Positions 43,235-53,280 of a stretch of DNA of 64,000 bases are shown one piece after another (positions within the stretch are counted from its first letter, which is position 1; each line of letters begins with the position of its first letter). The position numbers were made by a program, and so were the translations under genes. Source of the DNA: Engraulis encrasicolus. Taxonomy: Eukaryota > Chordata > Actinopteri > Clupeiformes > Engraulidae. The notes under the pieces were generated by a model. It did not search any database. It saw nothing but the letters and a program-made list of their open reading frames with translations, and had not been told where the DNA came from. The DNA is taken from contig NC_085880.1 of assembly GCF_034702125.1 (NCBI RefSeq), positions 9,427,177-9,491,176 on the forward strand. Reading direction: 5' to 3'.

Positions 43235-43300
43235 CATTTAGACATGGGACGGAAACCCCACAGCCCAGTGCCCACACTGCCCAAAGAATAAGGGGAAGTA
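43235..43300 (+). pseudogene. Relic of a zinc-finger 3' end
   Basis: CTCTTCATTTAGACATGGG, ACGGAAACCCCACAG and CCCACACTGCCC match the tail of ZNF-F and ZNF-G (51040-51110, 58515-58580). It is a small leftover of a previous gene copy. Confidence 0.6.
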
Positions 43301-43469
43301 ACACGTCAGGAAAAAAAAGTTGCATTTAGCTGAAGCAAATATTCATATAGGCTATAGGCTACATGATGTTGAAATTATATCCAATGAATAATAAAATGTG
43401 AAGAAGATTAAGGACCACTTTGTGTGGAGGCCTATGTGTGTGTGCGTGCGTGCGTGTGGCGAGTATTAG

Positions 43470-43726
43470 TCATTCACCCTCCGGTACAGAAGGTGGCGAT
43501 ATGCACCGTTTGCCAATATAGCCAAGCCCCAGATGTCAGCTCCAACTTTGACAAAATCGTGCAGCTGCTGGTCTACCCTCTCTGGTAAAAACAAGACGTG
43601 AAAAGGGACAATGTAAAACTAAGTAATAATCAAGTTCTTAAAAAGCTGTGTCTGATCATATGGACACGTAGCCTCCTATGGACCAATTGAAGTGAGCACG
43701 ATTAGTGGAGCAACACGAACGTTTTG
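43470..43726 (+). promoter_or_regulatory. Probable promoter and 5' exon of ZNF-F
   Basis: CATTCACCCTCCGGTACAG, AAGGTGGCGATATGCACC and GCCAATATAGCCAAG start the segment; a donor TTTTG|GTGAGTTTTAA follows at 43727. The paralogue at 52985-53266 keeps all of these. The next acceptor on this strand with matching text is 49694, so the intron would be about 6 kb, filled with mobile elements. Confidence 0.45.
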
Positions 43727-43903
43727 GTGAGTTTTAATGTCAGAACAACATTTATTGATAATGCAACAGCTCAAAGATCCATGCATGCTTCTAGGCGCTG
43801 GTAAACGCAGGAGTGTCCAATAGGCTACTTTAAAAGAAAGAAGTAGACTTCTTTAAAACATAATTGATTATTTCAATGTGGGGTGTGGCTCCTGCTCAAA
43901 AAC

Positions 43904-45323
43904 CAGAGGTGGAACGTAAGTATTTTTTTTTTTTTACCTTGTTACTGTACTTCGTAGTTTTTTCTAGATTTTTTCCTGGAATTTTTATTTTTGTGTTTGT
44001 AAAAATAAGGCCTATGCAGACTTTACTTTTACTTAGTTACATTTTCTGACAATTACTTGTGCTTTCTACTCCTTACATTAGGCTACTAGAAAAATACTTT
44101 GTTAGGCTACTTTATCCTGTTGTGTTTCGTGGATATTTGAGTAGCCTCAGCTGCGGGCAGGGAGAAGGGACCCCTCTTACAAACTGACACCCAGACAAGA
44201 AAAGATAGGGCCTACTTAAAAAAAAAAAAAAAAAAAACATTAACAGGACTCCATTGTCATGTTCAAATAGAACCGAAAACCGTTGCAGAAACTTTTTCCT
44301 TTTGGATTAAGTCATTGCGCAAGTAGGTATAGGCCTACTTGTACTTTTGTACACAAAATTTAAAAGTTAGTAGGCCTACATGACTTTTACTTAAGGACAT
44401 TTTTGGTGTACACCATTTTCAGGTGACCTTACAGGCTATGTTTAGACCGGAATCGGGCCATTCAAAAGTTTTTTTGATATTCAATTTTTTTTTTCAAAGT
44501 ATCATAATTCATATTCTGAAGGTTGTTGTATTGCATGCTGTAATGTGTAGAGCCAGAAAAGAGCTTTCAAACAATACAGACATATTTTTGTGACTTACAC
44601 TGACAGATATAATCAATGCTGAATGACATATATAAACCTTGGTAACGCTTTACTTAACGGTACAGTAATTAGGCCTACTGTGTACTTTCTGTGTAACAAC
44701 AGGTAACAGAAAGACATTACATGGTATCTGATGGGTAAAAGGGGATAATTACAAAATACCATGTTATACACATATCCCAAGAATTACTATGAAACTACTG
44801 GGTATTTTCTAACCATCTAATAATCAAACTTCTCTCTTTTACCCTGCTGTTACCCAATGGTATTTACTTTGTAATTACCCCCTTTTTACCCTAGGCTATA
44901 GGTACCATGTAACTTCTATCTGTTACCCTGTTTTTACCCGGAAAGTACACAGTAATTACATAGGGTAACTGTACCGTAAAGTAAAGCGTTACCTAAACCT
45001 TTGCTAGTCTGTTTCTCTCTTAATATTGGTGTCAGATTCACACAGTTCTGGGGTGCTACCATGCTTCTAAACAGACACACCAAGTATGATTGAAATCTGT
45101 GTCGGTCGGGTCCCAAAGTGTCTGATTTCATGTGAAATGACCCAATATCATAAAATGGCCATAATGCAGTGAGTTTCCTGTGGTGTGACTGCGGTGTGAC
45201 ATGCCTACGCAATGTGTTGATGCAGGACACATTTTCCAAAAAATTTAATAAATAAGGCGAAATTCCACGGACCCCCCCCCCCCCCATTTTTTTCCATCAT
45301 TTTTTTTCAGGAATTGAAAAAAC

Positions 45324-45414
<91 letters not shown>

Positions 45415-45454
45415 ATGCCCTTAAACGTCAACCCCAGTACTTCTTCCACCTCTG
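43904..45454. mobile_element. hAT-type element, CAGAGGTGG ends, with nested material
   Basis: Left end CAGAGGTGGAACGTAAGTA, right end TACTTCTTCCACCTCTG. Flanks are CTCAAAAAC and CTCAAAAC, an 8-bp duplication with one extra A. The third unit (63350) has the undisturbed site GGCTCAATAGGCC. Inside lie an inverted-repeat arm (44430-45150) and a (GT)n tract. No transposase. Confidence 0.65.
45326..45411. repeat. (GT)n microsatellite
   Basis: About 43 GT units without interruption. Confidence 0.95.
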
Positions 45455-45470
45455 CTCAAAACATAGACAT

Positions 45471-45736
45471 TAGGGCTGTAACGATATTGTATCGAACCAA
45501 GAAATCATGATACACAGAGTCACGATACTGTATCGTGATACAAGGAGGCAGTATCGTGATACGCCCTTTCAAAGTTTTATTACCCATTAGTCCAGAAAAC
45601 AACCTTATGATTTGATGTGATAGTGTTTCCAAACTTCAGTGGAGATACATTTCAGAAATCGTGCTGTGTATCGAACCGTTGGTCAAAAATCGTGATATGA
45701 ACCGAATCGTGAGTTGAGTGTATCGTTACAGCCCTA
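45471..45736. mobile_element. hAT-type MITE, 266 bp
   Basis: Perfect 16-bp terminal repeats TAGGGCTGTAACGATA / TATCGTTACAGCCCTA, flanked by the 8-bp duplication ATAGACAT. The interior has repeated ATCGTGATAC. The paralogous site at about 63367 has one ATAGACAT and no element. Confidence 0.93.
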
Positions 45737-46133
45737 ATAGACATGTAGGCCTAGTGTATGGATACAAGCGTTTATATTTTGTTAAATATTATGACAAACG
45801 AACATTTGACACAGGACAACCCCAGCAATGTTTTTGGCCACAGGCTAATGATGTATGGTGCATGTATTGTTTCATCAGTGTTTGAATGAGCCTTAAAGTC
45901 TGTGAGGGGCCAAATAAAGTTGTCTTTGTTCTCTGGCCTCAGGTTTGAAATTGCCCTCCCCCAACTGATGATTTGAATTTGTCCTTGGATCATTCAATAT
46001 GACCTAACTTCCTGTAAATTCTCAGTATGCAGGCCTTTGATAGGACTCTTTCTTTGTTCTGACCTGTACCAGTTAACACCTCAAGGAGAGGGGGTGAGGG
46101 GGCCTGGAGACAATGGCCCTTGTGCCTATGGCA

Positions 46134-46505
46134 GGGGTGGGGAACCTATGTCTTGAGGGCCGCTTAGGGCCCTTGAGTTCGTTTTATTCGGCCCCCGACA
46201 TAACTTTAATGTTATGCAGTGACGAGGTTCCTCGTCGTTAATCGAGCCCCTCAGGCCCCCTAAGTGGGGTGTCTCGGAGCCCGATCCCGTCGCCGCGTTT
46301 TGGAAGAATTTCAGCCCACACAGTGTTTCAGCAGTCGTTGTTGTTGAGTTTATTGTCTTCAAAGAACAGCCACCAGCGTACCAAGAGTGAAGAGTTGGCC
46401 AACCCGAGAACAGCTTGCTTCAAATGCGTGAAGTATCGTTCGCAAAGTGATCTGAAGTCCAGTTGGCAAAGTGCCCACAATATATACCCTAAGGAACCCC
46501 CGAAA
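46134..46505. mobile_element. Part of a hAT-like element, CAGGGGTGGGGAACC end
   Basis: Starts CAGGGGTGGGGAACCTATG and contains GTGACGAGGTTCCTCGTCG and CAACCCGAGAACAGCTTGC. The same segment is at 54015-54412, and an inverted copy at about 56035-56487 ends GGTTCCCCACCCCTG. The inner part could be old transposase coding, but no frame is conserved among the three. Confidence 0.6.
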
Positions 46506-46541
46506 CTATGACGTCTTGGGGTAATTACGAAAGTTCACAAT

Positions 46542-48207
46542 GGGTCATTCCACGCCAAATCAACAAGAGCCCGCGGACTTAGGTCTCAAAAAATTCTGAA
46601 AATATTACCAAGTGTACCCATGGTACTTAAGAGAAACACTGTAAATTTATTTTAATGTAAGATGTATACTCTCCGTGTTACAGCCAATTTTACTGGGGGA
46701 GGGGGGTGCCCATTTTGTTCACACTCTTTTTTTTTTGTCAAAGTTCACAAGCCCGTAGCTCAAGAACTAAACCATGTAGGAAGCTCAAATTTGGCATGCT
46801 GGTACATAGATAGGAATAGTTTGTTGCAGATTTGTCGGTTTTGGTCAATATGATCCTGCATCGTCATGGCATTCCCTCAAAAATGATACAAATTGCACTG
46901 GAGTTTTTGGCTGTGCTCTGTTTAGGCCTTCAGAAGACATATTTGTGCCCAACATAGCCTCTTGATTTTTTCCCCTTGTAGAGACAAGTAGGGACACTCT
47001 CATAAAAAGCTATAAATAGAAAGGAAACCCCATCAGTGTTTGACCAGAAGACCTCACAAGTCTGACAAATCATTTTGGGTGTCATTTTCAGAGCTCCAGA
47101 ACCCCTTGTGGGATTGTCCACAGATTTTTATTTTATTTTTTTCTTCATTCTCCATGAATTCTTCTTTTTAAAAATGCAAATGAGACTTGTCTTATGTGAT
47201 GTTTTCTTTTGTAATTTCCAACCTGAACATGGGCAACATGCACATTGAGGGCAATATGTTTTCTATGCGTTTCTTCCGCTGCCATCTGCTGGTCAAAAAA
47301 AGTAACAACATGACTCCTTGTGCCTGACCTACTGTCTCTTTTGGTGTGCAAACCTGCTCCCACATTGAACGCTCCTGGAATCATTGAAATTGAAAGTGAT
47401 ACCTGCACCCCTGCACAGGGACTCTCGGGTGATCATGTCTGGGCAAAATTTGCATTTGATTATTTAGTCTTTACATTAAATGTTATCGAAATCATGTTGC
47501 TCTCTTTTTGCATTTTGCCCATGTTCAGGGTGGAAATTACAAAAGAAAACATCACATAAGACAAGTCTCATTGGTATTTTTAAAAAGAAGACTTCATGGA
47601 GAATGAGGAAAAATATAAAATAAAAATCTGTGTACAATCCCACAAGGTGTTCTGGTGCTCTGAAAATGGCACCCAAAATGATTTGTCAGACTTGTGAGGT
47701 CTTCTGGTCAAACACTGATGGGGTTTCCTGTCTATTTATAGATTTTTATGGGAGTGTTTCTACTTGTATCTACAAGGGGAAAAAATCATGAGGCTATGTT
47801 GGGCACAAATATGTCTTCTGAAGGCCTAAACAGAGCACAGCCAAAAACTCCAGTACAATTTGTATCATCTTTGAGGGAATGCTATGACGATGCAGGATCA
47901 TACAGACCAAAACTGACAGTTTTGCAACAAACTATTCCTATCTATGTACTAGCATGCCAAATTTGAGCTTCCTACATGGTTTAGTTCTTGAGCTACGGGC
48001 TTGTGAACTTTGACAAAAAAAAGAGTGTGAACAAAATGGGCACCCCCCTCCCCCAGTGAAATTGGCTGTAACATGGAGAGTATACATCCTACATTCAAAT
48101 AAAGTAACAATGTTTCTCTTAAGTACCATGGGTACACTCAGTAATATTTTCAGAATTTTTTGAGACATAAGTGTGCAGGCACTTGCTGATTTGGCGTGGA
48201 ATGACCC
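46542..48207. mobile_element. 1.67-kb element with long inverted arms and a 4-bp duplication
   Basis: Ends GGGTCATTCCACGCCAAATC and its complement. Flanks CAAT (46538-46541) and CAAT (48208-48211). Arms of several hundred bp pair, e.g. GTGCCCATTTTGTTCACAC near 46707 and its complement near 48030. The paralogous unit has the empty site GTTCACAATGGAAG near 54450. No transposase frame; superfamily unknown. Confidence 0.85.
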
Positions 48208-48344
48208 CAATGGAAGATCTTTTAGCATTAAAAATATGTAACCATACGTGGCATTGTTCCGCTTCGAGTTAGGCCTCCTTCACCCCTGTACGTGGCATAC
48301 ATTGTCATGGTGTCATGTTAACATGTGACTTGAACATTTATTTA

Positions 48345-48760
48345 CACATAGGGTCATTTCACGTGAAATCAGACATTTTGGGACCCGACCGACCCCGATT
48401 TCAATCATACTTGGTGTGCCTTTTTAGTAGCAAGGTAGCACCCCAGAACTGCATTGGTTTGAATCTGACACTAATATTAAGGGAGAAACAGACTAGGAAA
48501 GGTTCACATGTGAGGGTAGGACACTATACATTCAGCCTTGGATATATCAGTCAGTGTTAGTCACAAAAAGATGCCTGTGGTGTTGTTTGAAAGCTCTTTT
48601 CTGGCTCTACATATTACACAATCAGCTTGGAATACAACAACTCTCAGAATATGAATGATGATAAATTGAAAAATTAAAAATTGAATATCTAAAAAAGCTA
48701 TATTTTAAAATGGCCAGTTCCTTGTCCAAACGTAGCCGGCAATGTCATGAGCAACACCTC
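48345..48760. repeat. Right arm of an inverted repeat with 44430-45155
   Basis: GGGTCATTTCACGTGAAATC (48353) pairs with the complement near 45150, and ATTTGAAAGCTCTTTTCTGG-like text near 48590 pairs with 44550. Together they look like the two ends of another element whose GGGTCATT terminus resembles that of the 46542 element. Confidence 0.6.
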
Positions 48761-49094
48761 AAATGCTGGTGTTTGGTTTGTTATTCATTTCAGAGAGAAT
48801 TTGACTCACAAATATGGCATCATACAGACCACTTACTAATAATATGGTAATACCATAGTAGCATCACATGACAAAACAAAAACAAAACAAAAATGGTCAG
48901 TGTCCATGGTCCCAGGTTTCAGAAACTAAGGCAGATGTCCATTTATACACACCAAATGATGATATGTGATGATATGTGAACATCCATTGCCAGTTTGCCA
49001 CAACAGAGATGTACCATCATGAAGCTGAGAACCTGTTGAATCTGCAAGAACTATTACAGTTACTCAAAAACTGCACAGCTTCTGCCCATTGTCA

Positions 49095-49469
49095 ATGGAC
49101 ACAGTGGAAGTTAGGCCATTTTCAGCATTCAGAGAAGGCAGAGTTGAAAGACTGAGCTCAGTAAAGGAATGTGTTACATTTTCAAGCATCAAAGGGTATG
49201 TTGTAGCTGTATATGATGGCAACTGGTGGCTATCATGTGTTGAGGAATGTATGCCGAGCACTGGAGACGTGAAACTGAACTTCCTGCATCCTCATGGACC
49301 ATCTCCATCCTTCACTTTTCCCTTCAGACCAGATAGACTTGTCATGGATCACCAGGATGTGCTTCTGGTAGTGGAACCTGTAACTGCAACGGGACGTACT
49401 TATACATTATCTACAAAAGACACAGCTGCTGCTTCAAATGCACTGGTAGAGTACAAAATGAGAGTGTAG
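49095..49469 (+). CDS. Open frame with a mobile-element-associated conserved domain (fragment)
   Basis: 124 codons from ATG 49095 to a stop, after an in-frame TTG. Motifs: GYVVAVYDGNWWLSCVEE, VKLNFLHPHGPSPSFTFP and TGRTYTLS. This order (YVA..YD..WY.G.VEE, F..P.GP...F.WP, TGR.Y.L) recalls a domain I have seen at the C-termini of uncharacterised, probably transposon-derived proteins of fish and cnidarians; a small beta-barrel (Tudor/SH3-like) is plausible. Just upstream another frame (HEAENLLNLQELLQLLK) looks coding too, so this is likely a frameshifted 3' end. It is absent from the ZNF-G unit. No function assigned. Confidence 0.4.
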   Translation: MDTVEVRPFSAFREGRVERLSSVKECVTFSSIKGYVVAVYDGNWWLSCVEECMPSTGDVKLNFLHPHGPSPSFTFPFRPDRLVMDHQDVLLVVEPVTATGRTYTLSTKDTAAASNALVEYKMRV

Positions 49470-49591
49470 CCATTATAAATAAATATCACATATTAAGTAG
49501 TGATAATCTGAAAGTAATTAGGTTACTGCTACTACATATTTAAGTCCAGATCCAATGGAGTTGTTGGAATTGTGAAATGCAAGGTTTATTG

Positions 49592-49640
<49 letters not shown>
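49592..49640. repeat. (GA)n microsatellite
   Basis: About 24 GA units, 55 bp before the ZNF-F acceptor. The paralogue at 56675 has only a few units, so the tract is expanding or shrinking. Confidence 0.95.
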
Positions 49641-49643
<3 letters not shown>

Positions 49644-49771
49644 ATCAAATGTGTTGAGTGTTGACTAATCTATGCTTTTCCCCTGTCTCTGAAGGATTGA
49701 AGAATGCCACAGTGACCGGCAGAGAAGGCCAGACCCCATAAAGAAACCAGTTAAACATCAATTGTTCATCA

Positions 49772-51038
49772 ATGGAGGCTCTTGATCAGTCTGAGCACTT
49801 GGCATCGCCCCATAATGTGAAGAAGGAAGACTGGGACAACATGGGTAGCACAGACTCCGAAGCAGAATTATCCATGCCGGGGCCTATCAAATTAGAGTCT
49901 GATATAAGTTTTTTCTTTTCGGATCAGAACTTACACAGAAAAGGTACTGGTTGTAGTATTGGTAGTGCTGAAAATGAATATAATCATTTTGACATTAAAA
50001 CTGAGATAAAGTCAGAGCTGACCATAGACGAGTATGAGCCTTCAGAACTTGCCAGATGGTTTATGGACCCCCTAGAGGACAATGCTACACCTAAAGAGGA
50101 AAGTGATGTGGTCAACATCAGCATCAGTGATGTTCAGAAGGATGCAGAGGCCAGTATGAATAAACAGAGTCTGGAGGAAACACGGGGAGTGAAATGTGAC
50201 AGTGAAGGGCTGATACTGACTGAACCAGAGAAGTCACACCAAGATGGGCGTGTTTGCCATGTCCTGAGATACAGCTCCACAGCACAAAGTCCTGCAGGAG
50301 ATGTTGATCAAACAGACCCACTACCTGAACTCTGTTCCTCTCTCCAAGAGGAGAGTGATGAGGTCAGCCTCAGCAGCAGTGATGTTCAGGAGGATGGAGA
50401 GGACAGTGATAATATAGAGGGTCTGGAGAAAACACAGGGAGCTGAGTGTGACAGTGAAGGGCTGATACGGATCTCCAAAAGTAAAAGCACTGACAGGGAC
50501 AAAGGGGATTATACCTGCTCAACCTGCGGAAAAGCGTTCAACTGCAGTTCTAGCTTATGTAGACACAGGAAGTTGCACACAGGAGAGAAGCCACACGTCT
50601 GCCATCTGTGTGGAGTAAGCTTCTCCCGCAAATACCACCTTGACAGGCACATGCAGATTCACACTGGCAAGGTGAAAATTCGCAGCAGAAGGGACAGAGA
50701 GCGAAGCTATTCGTGTGACTTGTGTGAGAAGAGCTTCTATCACATCGATACGTTGCAGGAGCATCGAAAAAGGCATTCGGAGTTCCGGCCCTTCAAGTGT
50801 GACCAGTGCAACAAGGACTTCAAAGTTAACTCAGACTTCCTGAAACACCAACAGACGCACACGGGTTTGAAGCCACACGTGTGCAAAGATTGTGGACAGG
50901 GCTTCACCAGGGCGCACAGCCTTCACAAACATCTGCGTGCACATACTGGAGAGATGCCTTTCAGTTGCTCTCACTGCCAAAAGAAATTTCGGACAAGATG
51001 GGGACTGACATGTCACCTGAAAAAATGCACAGATTAAC
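49772..51038 (+). CDS. ZNF-F: zinc-finger protein, six fingers
   Basis: 421 residues; acceptor CTCTGAAG at 49694; ATG at 49772 begins MEALDQSEHL. N-terminal module: HNVKKEDWDNMG, ISFFFSDQN, FDIKTEIKSEL, EYEPSELARW, KSHQDGRV, then SDVQEDGEDS. Six fingers from about residue 249: CSTCGKAF...HRKLH, CHLCGVSF...HMQIH, CDLCEKSF...HRKRH, CDQCNKDF...HQQTH, CKDCGQGF...HLRAH and a C2HC end CSHCQKKF...HLKKC. HTGEKP and HTGEMP linkers are present. It ends at GATTAA, where ZNF-G has GATGAG, and loses the last finger. The N-terminal half is almost the same as ZNF-G; the fingers are not. Confidence 0.85.
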
Positions 51039-51175
51039 AACTTCTTCATGTAGGCCTACCTGTAGACACAGGACGGAAACCCCACAGCTGTCCACACTGC
51101 CCAAAAAGATGTAGGTGGGAAAATGAACTAAAAAAGCAGATGGAAAAATGTTTCAAACAACATTTAAATGAGTGA
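51039..51175 (+). pseudogene. Relic of the lost last finger of ZNF-F
   Basis: The sequence continues CAACTTCTTCATGTAG, GGACGGAAACCCCACAGC and TGTCCACACTGCCCAAAAAG, parallel to the seventh finger of ZNF-G (58515-58644), with indels and stops. Confidence 0.75.
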
Positions 51176-52180
51176 TGAGGTTTTGTTGTATTGGGGGTTT
51201 TTTTTACCAAAAAGTTTTCAATGATAAGAGCTGTAATGATGCTTACACGTTGAATCCGTTGTCCTGTCGTGAATATAGTGGTATAATTGGTCATAGAAGA
51301 ACATGGTAAATGATAAACTTGTTTAAGTTATCCTGCAGAAACTTGTAAACTTGCAATAGATAACATACAGTAGGCTGATTATGAATATTAAGGACCGCAA
51401 GCTCTTTTTTAAATCTCCTGGTTAATGTCACCTGGAGTGCCTCCAAATTACGCTTTGGTAAACCTTTCACATCCCTCGGGTTCTCTCACCACGGCAGACA
51501 TTGCACATTTCAACTGTTGTTTTAATTTCAGATTATGGATGTACGACTGCAGATGTATGGGCATAGTGTGAGGACATCAAATGGTGTGTAAGAGAAAATA
51601 AGAGACAGAAGGTTGTTAAACACTCAAAATGCAGGGACTGACATGGCATGGCAAAAGAAGAAATGTACAGATGAGCAACCTCTTCATCAGTGTTGGGAGT
51701 AACTAGTTACATAAGTAATTAAATACTGTAATGCTTTACTTTTTGCTGTAACTAAGTAATGTAAGGCATTACAGGGAGGAAAAGCTGTAATATTTACTAG
51801 TTACAAATGCAAGGTGGGGTTGCAGGTTATGACATCACGTTGGGGTAACTCCCCCAGGATTCTAAGGTTCTACATAGACTCCTATGAGCCTGCGGAACCC
51901 CCAACGTGATGTCATAATAGTACATTTTCTTAAAATGGTTAACCTGCAACCCCACCTTTAAGTTACAATTTATTTTACTGTAACTTGGATTTTGATGTTT
52001 TTCAGTGTGGTGGGTCTGAAGCCATTCCTGAACCTGCTACTTTTTAGTCTGCATGCTGCCGAAGCACCTCCTGGATAGGAGGTGAAATAGCCATGACTCA
52101 TGAGCTACATTTACACTGTAAATTGCGAGACCATATTCAGATATTTTGGCGAGAGTAACTAAAGTAATTTTAATGCCTTA
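51176..52180. other. 3' flank of ZNF-F
   Basis: No gene. It includes a further tiny finger relic at about 51636-51690 (GGGACTGACATGGCATGGC, GCAACCTCTTCATCAG), a transposon end (GTTGGGAGTAACTAG, 51690) and an inverted pair around 51815-51960 (GGGGTTGCAGGTTATGACATC / GATGTCATAA...AACCTGCAACCCC), probably another MITE. Confidence 0.5.
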
Positions 52181-52182
52181 CA

Positions 52183-52816
52183 TCAGGGGCCCCCAAACTA
52201 AGGCCCGGGGGCCGGATGCGGCCCGCCAGACCCCTTCGACCGGCCCTCTACCTCTCTGCATCTCACCATTTGAACTGGCCAAAAGAAGCAATCCTCACAG
52301 AAAAAAAGATCAAATACATTTTATAAATATTTTATTTTCTTTATCAACAGGCCTTCCTACAGTTTAATTTTCACTAACTTTGTGTGAATCACCAGAAGTT
52401 TCTTGTCTTGATAGTTTCTCATCTCACTGTAATGTAAACAGGCCTGCCATTTCTATTGTATCACTCCTAAATGGTCAATCACCATATTTTTCTAACCTTT
52501 CCTTGCTATTGTTATATGGTTATTAGAAATTAAAAGTAATACCTGTTATATTTCAAATTGAAAAATGTGAAGTATTCACTCACTTCTTTTGCAAATCACT
52601 TGTAATGATGAACTATTTTGTGCTAGAAATTATGAATGAAGGAAGCGAAGCACTCTTCAGATTTTTCTCTGTCTATTCATCTACGAACGTTTCGGGCAGA
52701 GCCCTTCTTCAGAGTGTAATGGCGATTGCCGTGCTGGAAATTATGGCTATAACAGGCAGTGGCCTAGTATACAGCCCACATGATTAATCCCAGCCCCTGA
52801 TCACAGTCAGGAACAC
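52183..52816. mobile_element. hAT-MITE of the 35162 family, inverted, with an insertion
   Basis: CAGGGGCCCCCAAACTAAGG at the left matches the right end of the 35162 MITE, and GATCACAGTCAGGAAC at the right matches its other end. A segment of about 150 bp (52635-52785, GGAAGCGAAGCACTCTTCAG) is inserted near the right end, as in the 42895 copy. Confidence 0.75.
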
Positions 52817-52984
52817 GTCAGGGAAAAAAAAGTTGCATTAAGCAGACGCAAACATTCATATAGGCTATAGGCTACATGATGTTGAAATTATATCAAATTA
52901 ATAATAAAATGTGAAGAAGATTAAGGACCACTTTGTGTGGACTGTGGAGGCCTATGTGCGTGTGCGTGCGTGTGGCGAGTTATA

Positions 52985-53266
52985 TTAGTCATTCACCCTC
53001 CGTTACAGAAGGTGGCGATATGCACCATATGTTTGCCAATATAGCCAAGCCCCAGCTGTTAGCTCCACCTTTGACTAAACCGTGCAGCTGCTAGTCTACC
53101 CTCTCTGGTAACAACAAGACGTAAAAAGGGACAATGTAAAACATTAAGACAATGCAAAAGTAATAATCAAGTTATTTAAAAGCTGTGTCTGATGGACACG
53201 TGGGCTCCTATGGACCAATTGAAGTGAGCACGATTAGTGGAGCAACACGAAAGTTTTGGTGAGTTT
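52985..53266 (+). promoter_or_regulatory. Probable promoter and 5' exon of ZNF-G
   Basis: CATTCACCCTCCGTTACAG, AAGGTGGCGATATGCACC and GCCAATATAGCCAAG, then donor AAGTTTTG|GTGAGTTTT (splice about 53258/53259). Paralogous to 43470-43726. The intron to 57079 would be about 3.8 kb. Confidence 0.45.
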
Positions 53267-53280
53267 TAACGTCAGAACAA

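Noticed and set aside
48345..48760. A simple solo MITE
   Set aside because: It pairs with an arm 3.5 kb away and lacks its own second end, so it is kept as an arm of a larger structure.
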